Shown: positions 7,977-17,442, numbered from the stretch's first letter. The stretch: 64,000 nt of DNA from Clostridiaceae bacterium (GCA_009911305.1 QXXC01000008.1:61165-125164), one strand, 5' to 3'. The notes: generated by a model from the letters alone, not told the origin. Made by a program: numbers and translations.

Positions 7977-8983
7977 TCCCTGCTCCCTTCTTTCCCCCAA
8001 AATGAATCCATTCCTTCCCTCTGCCTCTCTCCCCTCGCAAACGCGCTGTGATTCACCACAAAAATCCCGCCGCTGACCAGCAAAAGAGCCGCAACATTGC
8101 GCGCTGAAAACGCCTGGCCTCCCTCGCCCAGTAAAAGCGCAGACAGCACCACGCCCACGACCGGGTTGGAAAAGCCGTAGATCGACACCCGCGACACCGG
8201 GTTGTATTTGAGCAAAAGCCCCCATATCGTATAGGCGGCGGCTGACAGAAAGCCCAGGTACAAAAGCATCGCCGCCGCCGGAAATGAGGCATGGCGAATA
8301 CTCCCCCCAAGCGCCAGGCCGCCTGCTGCCAGGACTGCGCCGCCCGCCAGAAACTGCCAGCCGCTCAAAAGAACGGGATCCGCATCCGCACTGTAGCGCT
8401 TGATTAAAGCAGAGGAAACCGCATACGACACCGCGGATAAAAACACAAAGCCCTCTCCCAGAAAGCTGACATTCTGATCCATCCCGCCCCCGGTTAAGTT
8501 TGCCGCCGCCACGCCCAGAAAACCCAGAAGGCAGCCGGCCGCCTTCGCAGGCGTCAGCTTCTCCTGCCGGAACACAAGGCTTGACATCAGGATCGTCAAA
8601 AGGCTGTTGCTCCCTGTGATAATCGCGCTCTTCACCCCGCTGGCGTGGGCCAGTCCAATATAGAAGAAAAAATACTGAAAAACCGTCTGAAACGTGCAGA
8701 GCTTTGCGATCTTTACGATATCGCCTCTTCGCGGAACCAGCCGCCGCCCCTGCATCGCGCTCCCGGCCAGGATCACCATAATCCCGGCCAGCGCGAAACG
8801 CAGGCCGGCAAATAAAATCACCGACCCGGTATCTCCCGCTGATATCTCAAACAGCCTGTATCCAATCTTAATACAGGGAAATGCACTCCCCCACAGGGCG
8901 CAGCAAAACAACGCCAGCAGCCCCATTGCCACCGGCCGGGACAACGCCTCCTGCATTCCCGTCATTTTTTCACGTTTCATCAT
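7973..8983 (-). CDS. EamA/DMT superfamily transporter
   Basis: A 336-residue inner-membrane protein of the drug/metabolite transporter family with two EamA repeats and about ten hydrophobic helices. LFCCALWGSAFPCIKIGYRL opens the first repeat, and AVSYAVSSALIKRYS opens the second. Substrates of this family include amino acids, purines and drugs; none can be assigned. The ATG at 8983 follows GGGGGTGATGG, with a second ATG directly after it. The C-terminal tail (about residues 315-336) is charged and cytosolic. Its stop overlaps the TTG start of the lipoprotein gene, suggesting that the two products are made in step. Confidence 0.85.
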   Translation of the reverse strand: MMKREKMTGMQEALSRPVAMGLLALFCCALWGSAFPCIKIGYRLFEISAGDTGSVILFAGLRFALAGIMVILAGSAMQGRRLVPRRGDIVKIAKLCTFQTVFQYFFFYIGLAHASGVKSAIITGSNSLLTILMSSLVFRQEKLTPAKAAGCLLGFLGVAAANLTGGGMDQNVSFLGEGFVFLSAVSYAVSSALIKRYSADADPVLLSGWQFLAGGAVLAAGGLALGGSIRHASFPAAAMLLYLGFLSAAAYTIWGLLLKYNPVSRVSIYGFSNPVVGVVLSALLLGEGGQAFSARNVAALLLVSGGIFVVNHSAFARGERQREGMDSFWGKEGSRD

Positions 8984-9055
8984 CCATCACCCCCGCGGCA
9001 TACGCCAAATGCGCATGCAGACATGCCTGCCTGGTACAGCGCCGCCCGCGCCCAA

Positions 9056-9538
9056 TCACCGCTTCATATTCCGGATCACCGCATAGATCAGCCAGGCCAC
9101 AATCAGGACAGGGGCCAGGTGGATCAGAAGTGAAAACACGCCGCCCACGATGGCGAACAGAACGCCAATTATAATAAAAAACAGAATCACCCCAAGGAGC
9201 TTCCAGTACCACTTATTCAGATCCACGTAGTGAAAATAAGAGTTTCGCCGCCCGTTCGGAGCCGGCCCGGCATAGCGGCTCTCAAAGCTTCCCTGCGCTT
9301 CCGAAAAGCCGCCTCCGGCCCCTGTCCGTCCGCCCCCCGCGGCGCTGCTGTCAATGATCGTCTTTGCAATCAGCCTTGGGCTTCCGATCTCCCGTATGAC
9401 CTCCTCCTCACTGCGCCCCTTTAAACACTCCGCAGAGATATACTGGCTGTAATAATTTAAATTTTCCCGCATCACAGCCGCCGGAACCTCCCCGGACAGC
9501 GCCTCCTCAAGCTCCTTTAAAAATTCTGCCTTTCTCAT
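9056..9538 (-). CDS. DUF1700/HAAS domain membrane protein
   Basis: A 160-residue protein with an N-terminal helical HAAS/DUF1700 domain (RKAEFLKELEEALSG ... EEEVIREIGSPRLIAKTII, residues 1-75). A Gly/Ser linker leads to two membrane segments (about 112-155). HAAS-domain proteins in Firmicutes are usually paired with PadR regulators and thought to be membrane-linked signalling parts, but no padR gene is beside this one. Its ATG overlaps the TGA of fbp (sequence ATGA), so translation is coupled to the gluconeogenic enzyme. That is an unexplained pairing. Confidence 0.8.
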   Translation of the reverse strand: MRKAEFLKELEEALSGEVPAAVMRENLNYYSQYISAECLKGRSEEEVIREIGSPRLIAKTIIDSSAAGGGRTGAGGGFSEAQGSFESRYAGPAPNGRRNSYFHYVDLNKWYWKLLGVILFFIIIGVLFAIVGGVFSLLIHLAPVLIVAWLIYAVIRNMKR

Positions 9539-11487
9539 ATGCCTCTCCTCTGTTGGAATCGTTCCTTCAGGACGCCCTTGCGGTACGCCTCCAGAAGCTC
9601 CTTCAAATCCTCAATCCGGCCCGCCAGCTCGCGCCCTTCGTCCGTATCCGCCACGCGTATCCTCTTGCGCATCTTTTCCACAATACTCACCCGCGGCGTC
9701 AGCTCCTGGCTGGGATCAAACGGCTTGTGTTCCGCCAGCGCCAGATGCCTGGAATTAAAAATCAGCGTATAGCCGGCGATACCCGTCTTTCCCTGATACG
9801 CCTTTGACAGCCCTCCGTCGATAATAAACAGCTTCCCGCCCGCCTTGACCGGCGTCTCGCCGTCCTTGATCTTCACCGGCACATGGCCGTTGATAATATG
9901 GGAGCCCACCGTGGAAAAACCGAATTCCTCCAGAATCCGATCGCAGTGTTCCTCCTGCACGCTCAGCTTATAGTACGGATTGAGCCGTTCCCTCTTAAGC
10001 TCCGGCTCCGCCAGGAAATAATTCTCAAATGTGGTCATCTTATCCTTTCCAAACACCGGGGATTTCGAGCCGCACCATAAGTACCACATAAAATCACAGC
10101 TCTTTTCCTTCTCCGGCGTGCCTCTTTCCAGGAAATACGCCTTCTGGACCTGATCGTCGATAAAATCCATCAGCGCCTTCCCCTTATAAGCCTGTCCGTC
10201 CATCACAAGCTCGTCAAAGCGGCCGTCCTCCCGCATCGGAATACAGCCGTGATACAAAAGGTTGGAATTACAGCACTTATACATCCCGCCATTGGAATAC
10301 AGAAATTTAATATGCTTATGCAAAAGCGCGCTGTGGCAGAAGGAAAGCGTCAGGGCATGCAGAAGCTCCTCCTCCTCCTGCGAAAGCTTCAGCGGATCCG
10401 CGGGATCCACGGTCGGGAAATGCGCATCCAAAAGATGATACTCCTTTCCCCCGATCCGGACCGTACCCTTCTCAAAATCAATGGCCTTTAAGAGAATCCG
10501 GCTCTCCATCCCATACTCCGGATGGCGCAGGATAATCTGCCCTTCCACCTTAAACTGCATCATGGCAATGGCCTTGTGCATCTTGGCCGCCAGCCCCGGA
10601 TCCACGGCGTCATAAATATTTTCATCGAGAATATGCGGCATAAAGCGCGTACACGGATCGTCCTTGTACACCTTAGCCGCAAACATGGAGAGGGGGCGGA
10701 TATTAATCCCATACCCGTCCTCCAGCACATCAAAGCCATTGTAGCTGATCGCAATGCGCAGCACATTGCAGATGCAGGCCGGATTGCCCGTCGCGGCCCC
10801 CATCCACGAAATATCATGGTTGCCCCACTGGATATCCACATCATGGAAATGCATCAGCTCCTCCATAATAATATCCGCCCGCGGCCCCCTGTCAAAAATA
10901 TCCCCGATAATGTGCAGGTTATCAATGGTCAGATTCTGGATCAGGCGGCACAATGCCGTAATAAAGCTGTCCGCCACGTGGATATCAATAATGGTGTGGA
11001 TGATCTCACTGTAATAAACCTTCTTATTCTCGTCATTATAATCCACATGGAGAAGCTCATCAATGATGTAGGCAAATTCCGCCGGCATCTTCTTGCGCAC
11101 CTTGGAGCGCGTATATTTGGAGGAAACCTCCTTGCAGATCTGCACCAGACGGTAAATGGCGATCTTCTGCCAGTCCTCCGTCAGTTCCCCCGCCTGCCGA
11201 AGCTGCGACAGGATCCGATCCGGATAATAGATCAGATTCGCCAGCCTTATCTCGTCCTCCTGCGAGATAATATGTCCGAATGTCTCCTTAATCTTCTCAC
11301 GGATGATTCCGGATGAGCTGCGCAGCAGATGGATAAATGCCTCGTACTCGCCGTGCAGATCGCTGAAAAAATATTCCGTTCCCTTTGGAAGGCCGCAGAT
11401 GGCCTTCATATTAATAATCTCGCTCGACGCCGCGCGGATATTCGGATATTCCCTTGCAAGCAGCTTTAAATATGCCAAGTCTCTCAT
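9535..11487 (-). CDS. fbp: Fructose-1,6-bisphosphatase, class III
   Basis: This cytosolic gluconeogenic enzyme hydrolyses fructose 1,6-bisphosphate. At 650 residues it is the Firmicutes class III type built on a calcineurin-like metallophosphoesterase. The metal-binding motifs are visible: FSDLHGEYEAF, IGDIFDRGPRAD, WGNHDISWMGA and INGHVPVKIKDG. The frame is open to 11619. The ATG at 11487 has GGGGGAATT before it and gives a normal length. An ATG at 11523 with AAAAAGGGG is the main alternative and would add 12 residues. The stop overlaps the DUF1700 start by four bases. Confidence 0.93.
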   Translation of the reverse strand: MRDLAYLKLLAREYPNIRAASSEIINMKAICGLPKGTEYFFSDLHGEYEAFIHLLRSSSGIIREKIKETFGHIISQEDEIRLANLIYYPDRILSQLRQAGELTEDWQKIAIYRLVQICKEVSSKYTRSKVRKKMPAEFAYIIDELLHVDYNDENKKVYYSEIIHTIIDIHVADSFITALCRLIQNLTIDNLHIIGDIFDRGPRADIIMEELMHFHDVDIQWGNHDISWMGAATGNPACICNVLRIAISYNGFDVLEDGYGINIRPLSMFAAKVYKDDPCTRFMPHILDENIYDAVDPGLAAKMHKAIAMMQFKVEGQIILRHPEYGMESRILLKAIDFEKGTVRIGGKEYHLLDAHFPTVDPADPLKLSQEEEELLHALTLSFCHSALLHKHIKFLYSNGGMYKCCNSNLLYHGCIPMREDGRFDELVMDGQAYKGKALMDFIDDQVQKAYFLERGTPEKEKSCDFMWYLWCGSKSPVFGKDKMTTFENYFLAEPELKRERLNPYYKLSVQEEHCDRILEEFGFSTVGSHIINGHVPVKIKDGETPVKAGGKLFIIDGGLSKAYQGKTGIAGYTLIFNSRHLALAEHKPFDPSQELTPRVSIVEKMRKRIRVADTDEGRELAGRIEDLKELLEAYRKGVLKERFQQRRGI

Positions 11488-11618
11488 TCCAATTCCCCCA
11501 TATAAACATTTTTGCTGATACATGCCCCTTTTTTTCTGATCTGACAGAGATATAGTATCACAAGATGGAGGAAAAGGGAAGATGTTCCTGAATGCTGACC
11601 GGTACCGGGCAGGCAGCA

Positions 11619-12092
11619 TTACTGGCCGGCCGGCGGCATCAGATGGAAAAAGGTCATCGTTGTGGTAGCGAGGAGCTCCCCCCTGTCGTCATAGATGCTG
11701 CAGACGCAGACCGAAAAATTCCTTCCGTTCTTGATCTCCTCTGCCTCCGCGATAATTTTTTCAGTATTTTTCCCGGCCTTTAAATAATTTATGCTCCCGT
11801 TTACGGTCGGCACGGCATAGGGCCTTCCAGCAGAAGCCGCGGCGCCGGAGGTGGTGTCCGCTATGGTAAACAGGACGCCGCCGTGGATCACGCCCAGCAC
11901 GTTTAAGTGGCAGGGCTTTACCGCAAGCTCCCCCTTTGCATAGCCCATCCTGCGCTCCACAATCTCAAAGCCCACCAGCTTTCTGAAATCCTCCGGGCCT
12001 GTCCCCGGCTCCTTGCCGTGTTTCCACGCGTCCGCAAATGTGCCTCCCTCTTCCGCGCTCTCCGTCAGTCCCGTGCGATTCTTTTCATCCAT
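11619..12092 (-). CDS. PaaI-type hotdog thioesterase
   Basis: A 157-residue single-hotdog acyl-CoA thioesterase of the PaaI/YbgC group. The family motif HGGVLFTIADTTSGAAA (the usual HGG...D) is at about residue 75, with the core strands GYAKGELAVKP and GSINYLKAG around it. The substrate acyl-CoA cannot be told. The frame is open to an ATG at 12116, but the ATG at 12092 follows AAAGGTGG at good spacing and is preferred. It is transcribed toward fbp, which begins 131 bases downstream on the same strand. Confidence 0.82.
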   Translation of the reverse strand: MDEKNRTGLTESAEEGGTFADAWKHGKEPGTGPEDFRKLVGFEIVERRMGYAKGELAVKPCHLNVLGVIHGGVLFTIADTTSGAAASAGRPYAVPTVNGSINYLKAGKNTEKIIAEAEEIKNGRNFSVCVCSIYDDRGELLATTTMTFFHLMPPAGQ

Positions 12093-12292
12093 TTTATTTA
12101 CCACCTTTCTTTTCATGTCCGTTCCATCCAGCCGGCCATCAGGCTGTCAGAACCGCCGTCTGCACGCCCCGCATATTCCCTGTCCTGTCTTCATATTATT
12201 ATACAAAAACACGTAATGGTTCACGCCTGTTTTCCATGCGCTGCCGCCGCAGGGAAGCTCTGAACCGTTCCATCAGACAGGAGGGACGCGAT

Positions 12293-13507
12293 TTGAAATT
12301 ATTCCGGAATCACTCAGGAGCCGGGCCGGACCGGCTCCTTTTATGGCTTTTCAGGCGCCGCATCCAAATCTTCATCGGCCTGGAAACCCTGGCTGTTGTT
12401 TTTCTTCTGGCCGCATACATAACCGGGCCCGCCCGCCCGGCCTCCCGGACGGGGATTCTTTCCGGACGGCCCTCTCCCCTTTCCGGACAGGAAAATGATC
12501 CCGCAGAGCCCGAAAAGGCGGATTTTATCAAATGGGTAGATTTTGATGTCACCTGCGACGCCATGACGCAGGCCTTCCGCTTTGACGTCGCCACCTGCCA
12601 GCAGGAAATCCATTTAAACTGGGTACAGCTTCTTGCCGTCCTTGGAGCCCGGTATGGGGGGGATTTTTCAAAATACAGACCTTCGGATATGGAACAGTTG
12701 GCCGAACGCCTGCAAAACGGCGAAACCATCGAGGCCGTCTCAAAGGATCTCAAATACTATCCCTATTATCTGGAAGCATATGGAGCCGTCTTAAACGGCA
12801 TGGTCGGCTATTACGAAATCCAGATCCCCGAATCAGAGGCCCCTGCCTTTGCCCTCGCGCAAAATCAGGACAGCGCCGCCGGACAGGAAGACAGCTCCCT
12901 GACCCCTTCCGGCGAGCGAAAGATCTGGGTGACGAAATACGGGCTGAAAGCCTTCCACCCCCTGGCAAAAAATTTTCCCTACAGCCACTACAATGATTTC
13001 GGCGTATCCCGATCCTATGGCTACCGCAGGCAGCATTTAGGCCATGACATGATGGGGCAGACGGGCACGCCCGTCATCGCCGTCGAATCCGGCTATGTGG
13101 AAGCCATCGGCTGGAATCAGTACGGCGGATGGCGGCTCGGCATCCGCAGCTTTGACAAAAAACGGTACTACTATTATGCCCATCTGCGCAAGGATTACCC
13201 CTATCAGGGCGAGCTGAAGGAAGGCAGCATCGTCACCGCCGGGGATGTCATCGGCTATCTCGGGCGTACCGGCTACAGCGCCACGGAAAACACGAATAAC
13301 ATCGACGAACCCCACCTGCACTTCGGCCTCCAGCTCATTTTCGATGAATCCCAGAAAGAAGGAAACAATGAAATCTGGATCGACTGCTATGAGCTGGTTA
13401 AATTCCTGAGCGTCAACCGCTCTGAGTCGGTGAAGGCAGAGGGGACGAAGGAATGGAGGCGCATTTACCAGATGAAGGATCCGGCTGTCGCGCAGGAGAG
13501 CAGGTAG
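12293..13507 (+). CDS. M23 family (LytM-type) membrane-anchored peptidase
   Basis: A 404-residue murein-hydrolase-type protein with one N-terminal membrane anchor (FIGLETLAVVFLLAAYITG, residues about 24-43). A Pro-rich linker, a middle helical domain (about 80-170, IHLNWVQLLAVLGARYGG) and a C-terminal M23 peptidase domain (about 240-370) follow. The zinc ligands are intact in HLGHDMMGQTG and HLHFGLQ, so it should be an active endopeptidase, unlike the degenerate SpoIIQ proteins. The start is a TTG at 12293 with AGGAGG at 12279-12284; the upstream open frame to 12038 overlaps the divergent thioesterase gene and is not used. Its role could be in cell-wall growth or sporulation. Confidence 0.85.
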   Translation: MKLFRNHSGAGPDRLLLWLFRRRIQIFIGLETLAVVFLLAAYITGPARPASRTGILSGRPSPLSGQENDPAEPEKADFIKWVDFDVTCDAMTQAFRFDVATCQQEIHLNWVQLLAVLGARYGGDFSKYRPSDMEQLAERLQNGETIEAVSKDLKYYPYYLEAYGAVLNGMVGYYEIQIPESEAPAFALAQNQDSAAGQEDSSLTPSGERKIWVTKYGLKAFHPLAKNFPYSHYNDFGVSRSYGYRRQHLGHDMMGQTGTPVIAVESGYVEAIGWNQYGGWRLGIRSFDKKRYYYYAHLRKDYPYQGELKEGSIVTAGDVIGYLGRTGYSATENTNNIDEPHLHFGLQLIFDESQKEGNNEIWIDCYELVKFLSVNRSESVKAEGTKEWRRIYQMKDPAVAQESR

Positions 13508-13544
13508 CACAGGCGGTTTTCATCAGGTGAGTCGGGAACGGGAC

Positions 13545-13574
13545 GCAGGCGGCGCGCAGAATCAGGCCGCCTGC
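13545..13574. terminator. GC-rich hairpin between convergent genes
   Basis: GCAGGCGGC (13545-13553) pairs with GCCGCCTGC (13566-13574) between the ends of the M23 and DUF1015 genes. There is no T-tract, so termination is only suggested by position. Confidence 0.4.
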
Positions 13575-13575
13575 C

Positions 13576-14820
13576 TCACTCCTCCTCGTGGATAAACAGC
13601 CCGCTGCGCAGCTTCGGCTCAAACCAGGTTGATTTCGGCGGCATCAGAAGCCCTGCGTCCGCCACAGCCAAGAGCTCCTCCATGGATGTCGGATACATGG
13701 AAAAGGCGACCCGCATATCGTCCCCGCACCGGCGCTCCAGCTCCGCAGTCCCCCGTATGCCGCCGATAAATTCAATCCTCTGATCTGTCCTTGGATCCTC
13801 CACGCCCAGGATCGGAGCCAGTATATAGTCCTGCAAAAGCGATACATCCAGTCCCCGGATAGGATCCTCTGTCCGGATCTCCTCCCGCGCCTCAAGGGCA
13901 TACCACGTCCCGTCAAGAAGCATCCCCATCCTGCCCTTTTCGGACGGACGCTCTGCTCCCGCCCCGCCGTCCGCTTCCACGATCCGGAAATTTTCCCGGA
14001 CCCGCTCCAGAAAAGCCTCTGCCGACAGGCCGTTCAAATCCCGGACCACACGGTTATATGCCAGGATCTGCAGCTCATTGTCCGGAAACAGCACGGAAAG
14101 GAAATAATTAAATTCCTCGCTCCCATCATAGTCCGGGCGCTCCCGCCTTCTCTGTAAAGCCACCTTCACAGCCGAAGCCGCCCGGTGATGCCCGTCTGCA
14201 ATATAAGCGTCCCCTGCCTCCCCGATCTCCTCTATGAGCGCCCCGATCTGCTCTGTCTCCCCAATACGGAACACACGGTGACGGATCCCGTCCGCCGCTT
14301 CAAAATCATAGAGCGCTTCCCCTCTCTTTACCTCCTCAAAAATCTCCCCGATCCGTTTCCTTGCCCGATATGCCAGGAAAATAGGCCCGGTCTGCGCATG
14401 CAACGTATCCACATGGCGGATCCGATCCTGCTCCTTATCCTCGCGTGTGTTCTCATGCTTTTTCACCACCCCGTTCAGATAATCATCCACTGACACACAG
14501 GCCGCGATCCCGGTCTGCGTGTGGCCGTCCATCGTCAGCTCATACAAATACATGCAGGGCTTTTCTTCCCTGACCAGAATCCCCTCCCGCTCAAAACGAA
14601 GCAGCGTCTCGCGCGCCTTCTCATACACCTGCCCGTCATACGCATCCACCGTATCCAAAAGCCCGGCCTCCGCCCGGTCAACACCCAGAAAGGACAGCGG
14701 CTCCCTCTCCAGCTCGCGCTTCGCCTCCTCCCGGCTATACACGTCATAGGGCAGAGCCGCCACCCGCCCCGCCAGCTCCTCCGCCGGCCGGATGCAGTAA
14801 AATGGTCTGATTACAGCCAT
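13576..14820 (-). CDS. DUF1015 family protein
   Basis: A 414-residue member of the DUF1015 (COG4198) family of uncharacterised cytosolic proteins. The conserved opening IRPFYCIRPAEELAGRVAAL, followed by PYDVYSREEAK, and the segment YIADGHHRAASA near residue 210 are typical. The latter resembles a ParB/Srx-type nucleotide-using motif. The ATG at 14820 has AAGGAGGAAACTGGT before it; the eight extra residues of the longer frame lack a ribosome site. It lies directly downstream of serC-serA on the same strand, although a terminator (14990-15029) separates them. That neighbourhood suggests, but does not prove, a link to serine metabolism. No phosphoserine phosphatase gene is seen nearby. Confidence 0.87.
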   Translation of the reverse strand: MAVIRPFYCIRPAEELAGRVAALPYDVYSREEAKRELEREPLSFLGVDRAEAGLLDTVDAYDGQVYEKARETLLRFEREGILVREEKPCMYLYELTMDGHTQTGIAACVSVDDYLNGVVKKHENTREDKEQDRIRHVDTLHAQTGPIFLAYRARKRIGEIFEEVKRGEALYDFEAADGIRHRVFRIGETEQIGALIEEIGEAGDAYIADGHHRAASAVKVALQRRRERPDYDGSEEFNYFLSVLFPDNELQILAYNRVVRDLNGLSAEAFLERVRENFRIVEADGGAGAERPSEKGRMGMLLDGTWYALEAREEIRTEDPIRGLDVSLLQDYILAPILGVEDPRTDQRIEFIGGIRGTAELERRCGDDMRVAFSMYPTSMEELLAVADAGLLMPPKSTWFEPKLRSGLFIHEEE

Positions 14821-14989
14821 ACCAGTTTCCTCCTTGTTACACAACTGTCAACCTAAAAGCTACAAACCTCTCTCATTTATCTTTGGAAAGCGCTGCTTTA
14901 AACCTGCCTCCCGAATCACAGCCCGGAACAGGCCATCGGCAAAGCAGCCTGTTCCGGCGCTCCCCTTCGCTCCCTCTGAAGCGTGTTTG

Positions 14990-15029
14990 AAAAAAGAGCC
15001 CGGCCTCCCGGACTCCTTTTCAGGGCTCT
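14990..15029 (-). terminator. Terminator after serA
   Basis: On the minus strand AGAGCCC ... GGGCTCT is followed by a run of T. The T-run continues into CAAACACGC, so the terminator's tail is one end of the dispersed GAGCGTGTTTGA repeat family. Confidence 0.8.
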
Positions 15030-15086
15030 GTTTCACTCAGCCGCCGCACTTCCAGCATCTGCGGCGCGGCACGCCAAAATGCCGCG

Positions 15087-16250
15087 CTATTTAATCATGC
15101 GCACCCGCATAACCCCTCTGATCGCATGCAGCTTTTCAAGCGTCGCCTCGTCAATATCCGTCTCCAGATCCACCATGGTATACGCATACCGCTCCCGGCT
15201 CTTATTCATCATATTCGCGATATTCACATCCGCAGACGCCAGAATCGAAGAAATCTGCCCAATCATATTCGGCACATTCATGTGCAGCAGCGCAATCCGG
15301 CGCACCGAGGCGCACACGCCCATATCGCAGGCCGGATAGTTGACCGAATTGCGGATATTCCCGTTCTCCAGATAATCCTTTAACTCCTTTACCGCCATCA
15401 CGGCGCAGTTGTCCTCCGACTCCTCTGTGGACGCCCCCAGATGCGGCGTCACGATCACGCGCTCCATCTGCATGACCCTGGGGTTCGGAAAATCCGTCAC
15501 ATAGCGCTTTACCTTACCGGAGGCGAGGGCCTCTGCCATGTCGTCGTCATTTACCAGGAGATCCCTGGCGAAATTTAAGATCACCACGCCGTCCTTCATC
15601 TGCTCCATGCTTTCGCGGTTGATCATTCCCCTGGTTTTGTCTGCCAGCGGAACGTGAACCGTAATGTAATCGCACTCCTGATAAATGCTGTCCACAGCGG
15701 TAATATGCTTCACATCCCGCGACAGCATCCAGGCCGCGTTTACGGAAATGAACGGATCATAGCCGTAGACCTCCATGCCAAGGGCCGCCGCCGCATTGGC
15801 CACCTCGGCGCCGATCGCGCCAAGGCCGATCACGCCCAGCTTCTTCCCCCTGATCTCACGGCCGGCAAAGGCTTTTTTCGCCTTTTCCATATCCTTTGCA
15901 ATCTCCGCGTTATCCTTCTGTTCCCGGCACCAGCCGATGCCGCCCACAATGTCGCGGGCCGCCAGGAGAAGCCCTGCTAAGACCAGCTCCTTCACGCCGT
16001 TAGCATTCGCGCCCGGCGTGTTAAACACCACGATTCCGCGCTCAGAACACGCTTCCAGCGGTATATTATTCACCCCGGCCCCGGCGCGGGCAATCGCCCG
16101 CAGGCCCTCCGGAAACTCCGTATCGTGCATGGATGCGCTCCGCACCAGGACGCCGTCCGCCTCCTTGAGGCTGTCTGTCATCTCATACTGCTCCGTAAAC
16201 AAATCCGTTCCCAGGCTGGAAATCGGATTCAGACAATGTATCTTTCTCAT
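15087..16250 (-). CDS. serA: D-3-phosphoglycerate dehydrogenase
   Basis: The first enzyme of serine synthesis oxidises 3-phosphoglycerate to 3-phosphohydroxypyruvate with NAD. At 387 residues it is the short form: catalytic domain, Rossmann domain (KLGVIGLGAIGAEVANAAAA, about 138-157) and a C-terminal ACT domain (about 318-387, HMNVPNMIGQISSILASADV), with no intervening allosteric domain. The active-site elements NFARDLLVNDDD and VTPHLGASTEESEDN are present. It is the last gene of the leuB-ilvD-ilvB-serC-serA run and is followed by a terminator. The ribosome site AGGAGCGGG lies slightly far (about 12 bases) from the ATG. Confidence 0.95.
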   Translation of the reverse strand: MRKIHCLNPISSLGTDLFTEQYEMTDSLKEADGVLVRSASMHDTEFPEGLRAIARAGAGVNNIPLEACSERGIVVFNTPGANANGVKELVLAGLLLAARDIVGGIGWCREQKDNAEIAKDMEKAKKAFAGREIRGKKLGVIGLGAIGAEVANAAAALGMEVYGYDPFISVNAAWMLSRDVKHITAVDSIYQECDYITVHVPLADKTRGMINRESMEQMKDGVVILNFARDLLVNDDDMAEALASGKVKRYVTDFPNPRVMQMERVIVTPHLGASTEESEDNCAVMAVKELKDYLENGNIRNSVNYPACDMGVCASVRRIALLHMNVPNMIGQISSILASADVNIANMMNKSRERYAYTMVDLETDIDEATLEKLHAIRGVMRVRMIK

Positions 16251-16333
16251 AAATCAGTCCCCGCTCCTTCAGTCCCCGTTCTGCCGCCGTAGTCCCGCGC
16301 AGCGCATGCGCGGGCCCCTCTGAACATCTGCGG

Positions 16334-17419
16334 TTATTTCACATGTTTCTTCTCAAATTCGCGCATAAATTCCACCAGCGCCTCCACGCCCTCGATGGGC
16401 ATTGCATTGTAAAGGCTGGCCCTCATGCCGCCCACGCTCCTGTGGCCCTTTAAATTCACCAGGCCCGCTTCCTTTGCCTCCTTTACGAATAAGGCGTCCA
16501 GATCCGCGTCCCCTGTCACAAAGGGCACATTCATCAGAGAGCGGTCTTTTTTCTCTACCGTGCCCTTAAACAGCCTGCTTTCGTCCAGGAAATCGTAGAG
16601 AAGCTTTGCCTTTTTCTCATTTCTCTCCTTCATGGCCTTAAGGCCGCCGTTTTTCTTCAGCCATTTAAACACCTTGCCGCACATGTAGATAATGTATGTG
16701 GGCGGCGTGTTGTACATGGAGCCATTGTCCGCATACGTCTTATACCGGAGCATGGTCGGCGTCCCGGGCAGCACATCCTCACGGATCAGATCCTCGCGGA
16801 CAATCGCGATCGCCACGCCGGCCGGGCCGACATTTTTCTGCACGCCTCCCCAGAGAATGCCGAATTTGCTCACATCCAGAGGTTCAGACAGGAAGCACGA
16901 GGAAATATCCGCCACCAGATCCTTTCCCTTGGTGTTGGGAAGCTCGTGGTACACGGTTCCATAGATCGTATTGTTCAGGCAGATATACACATAATCCGCA
17001 TCCTCATCGATCGGCAGATCCGAGCAGTCCGGTATGTAGGTAAAGGTCTTATCCTCGCTGGAAGCCACCGCGTTCGCCGTGCCGAACATCTGCGCTTCCT
17101 TCCAGGCCCGTTTTGCCCACAGGCCCGTAATAATATAATCCCCCACCTTGTTTTTAAACAGGTTCATGGGAACCATGGCGAACTGCGTGTGGCCGCCGCC
17201 CTGCACAAACAATACCTTATAGTTGTTTGGGATATTCATCAGCTCCCGCAGATCCTTCTCCGCCTCGTCGATAATATCCTGATAGTCCTTAGAACGGTGG
17301 CTCATCTCCATCACAGACATGCCCGTGCCGCGGTAATCCATCATCTCGCGGGCCGCCTCCTCTAATACCTCCTCCGGCAGGACCGCCGGCCCCGCCGAAA
17401 AGTTATAGACTCTGCTCAT
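16334..17419 (-). CDS. serC: Phosphoserine aminotransferase
   Basis: A PLP enzyme converting 3-phosphohydroxypyruvate and glutamate to phosphoserine, the second step of serine synthesis (the enzyme may also serve PLP synthesis). At 361 residues it has normal length. The opening RVYNFSAGPAVLPEEVLEEA and the Schiff-base region WGGVQKNVGPAGVAIAIV (lysine near 195) are typical. The ATG at 17419 lies behind GGAGGAGGAAATAGAA; the longer open frame starts inside this ribosome site and is rejected. serA follows 83 bases downstream. Confidence 0.95.
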   Translation of the reverse strand: MSRVYNFSAGPAVLPEEVLEEAAREMMDYRGTGMSVMEMSHRSKDYQDIIDEAEKDLRELMNIPNNYKVLFVQGGGHTQFAMVPMNLFKNKVGDYIITGLWAKRAWKEAQMFGTANAVASSEDKTFTYIPDCSDLPIDEDADYVYICLNNTIYGTVYHELPNTKGKDLVADISSCFLSEPLDVSKFGILWGGVQKNVGPAGVAIAIVREDLIREDVLPGTPTMLRYKTYADNGSMYNTPPTYIIYMCGKVFKWLKKNGGLKAMKERNEKKAKLLYDFLDESRLFKGTVEKKDRSLMNVPFVTGDADLDALFVKEAKEAGLVNLKGHRSVGGMRASLYNAMPIEGVEALVEFMREFEKKHVK

Positions 17420-17442
17420 TTCTATTTCCTCCTCCAATCCGT

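Noticed and set aside
10522..11316. 264-codon plus-strand frame
   Set aside because: Antisense shadow of fbp.
12038..12292. N-terminal extension of the M23 peptidase
   Set aside because: It overlaps the divergent thioesterase gene; AGGAGG before the TTG at 12293 and the anchor helix after it fix the start.
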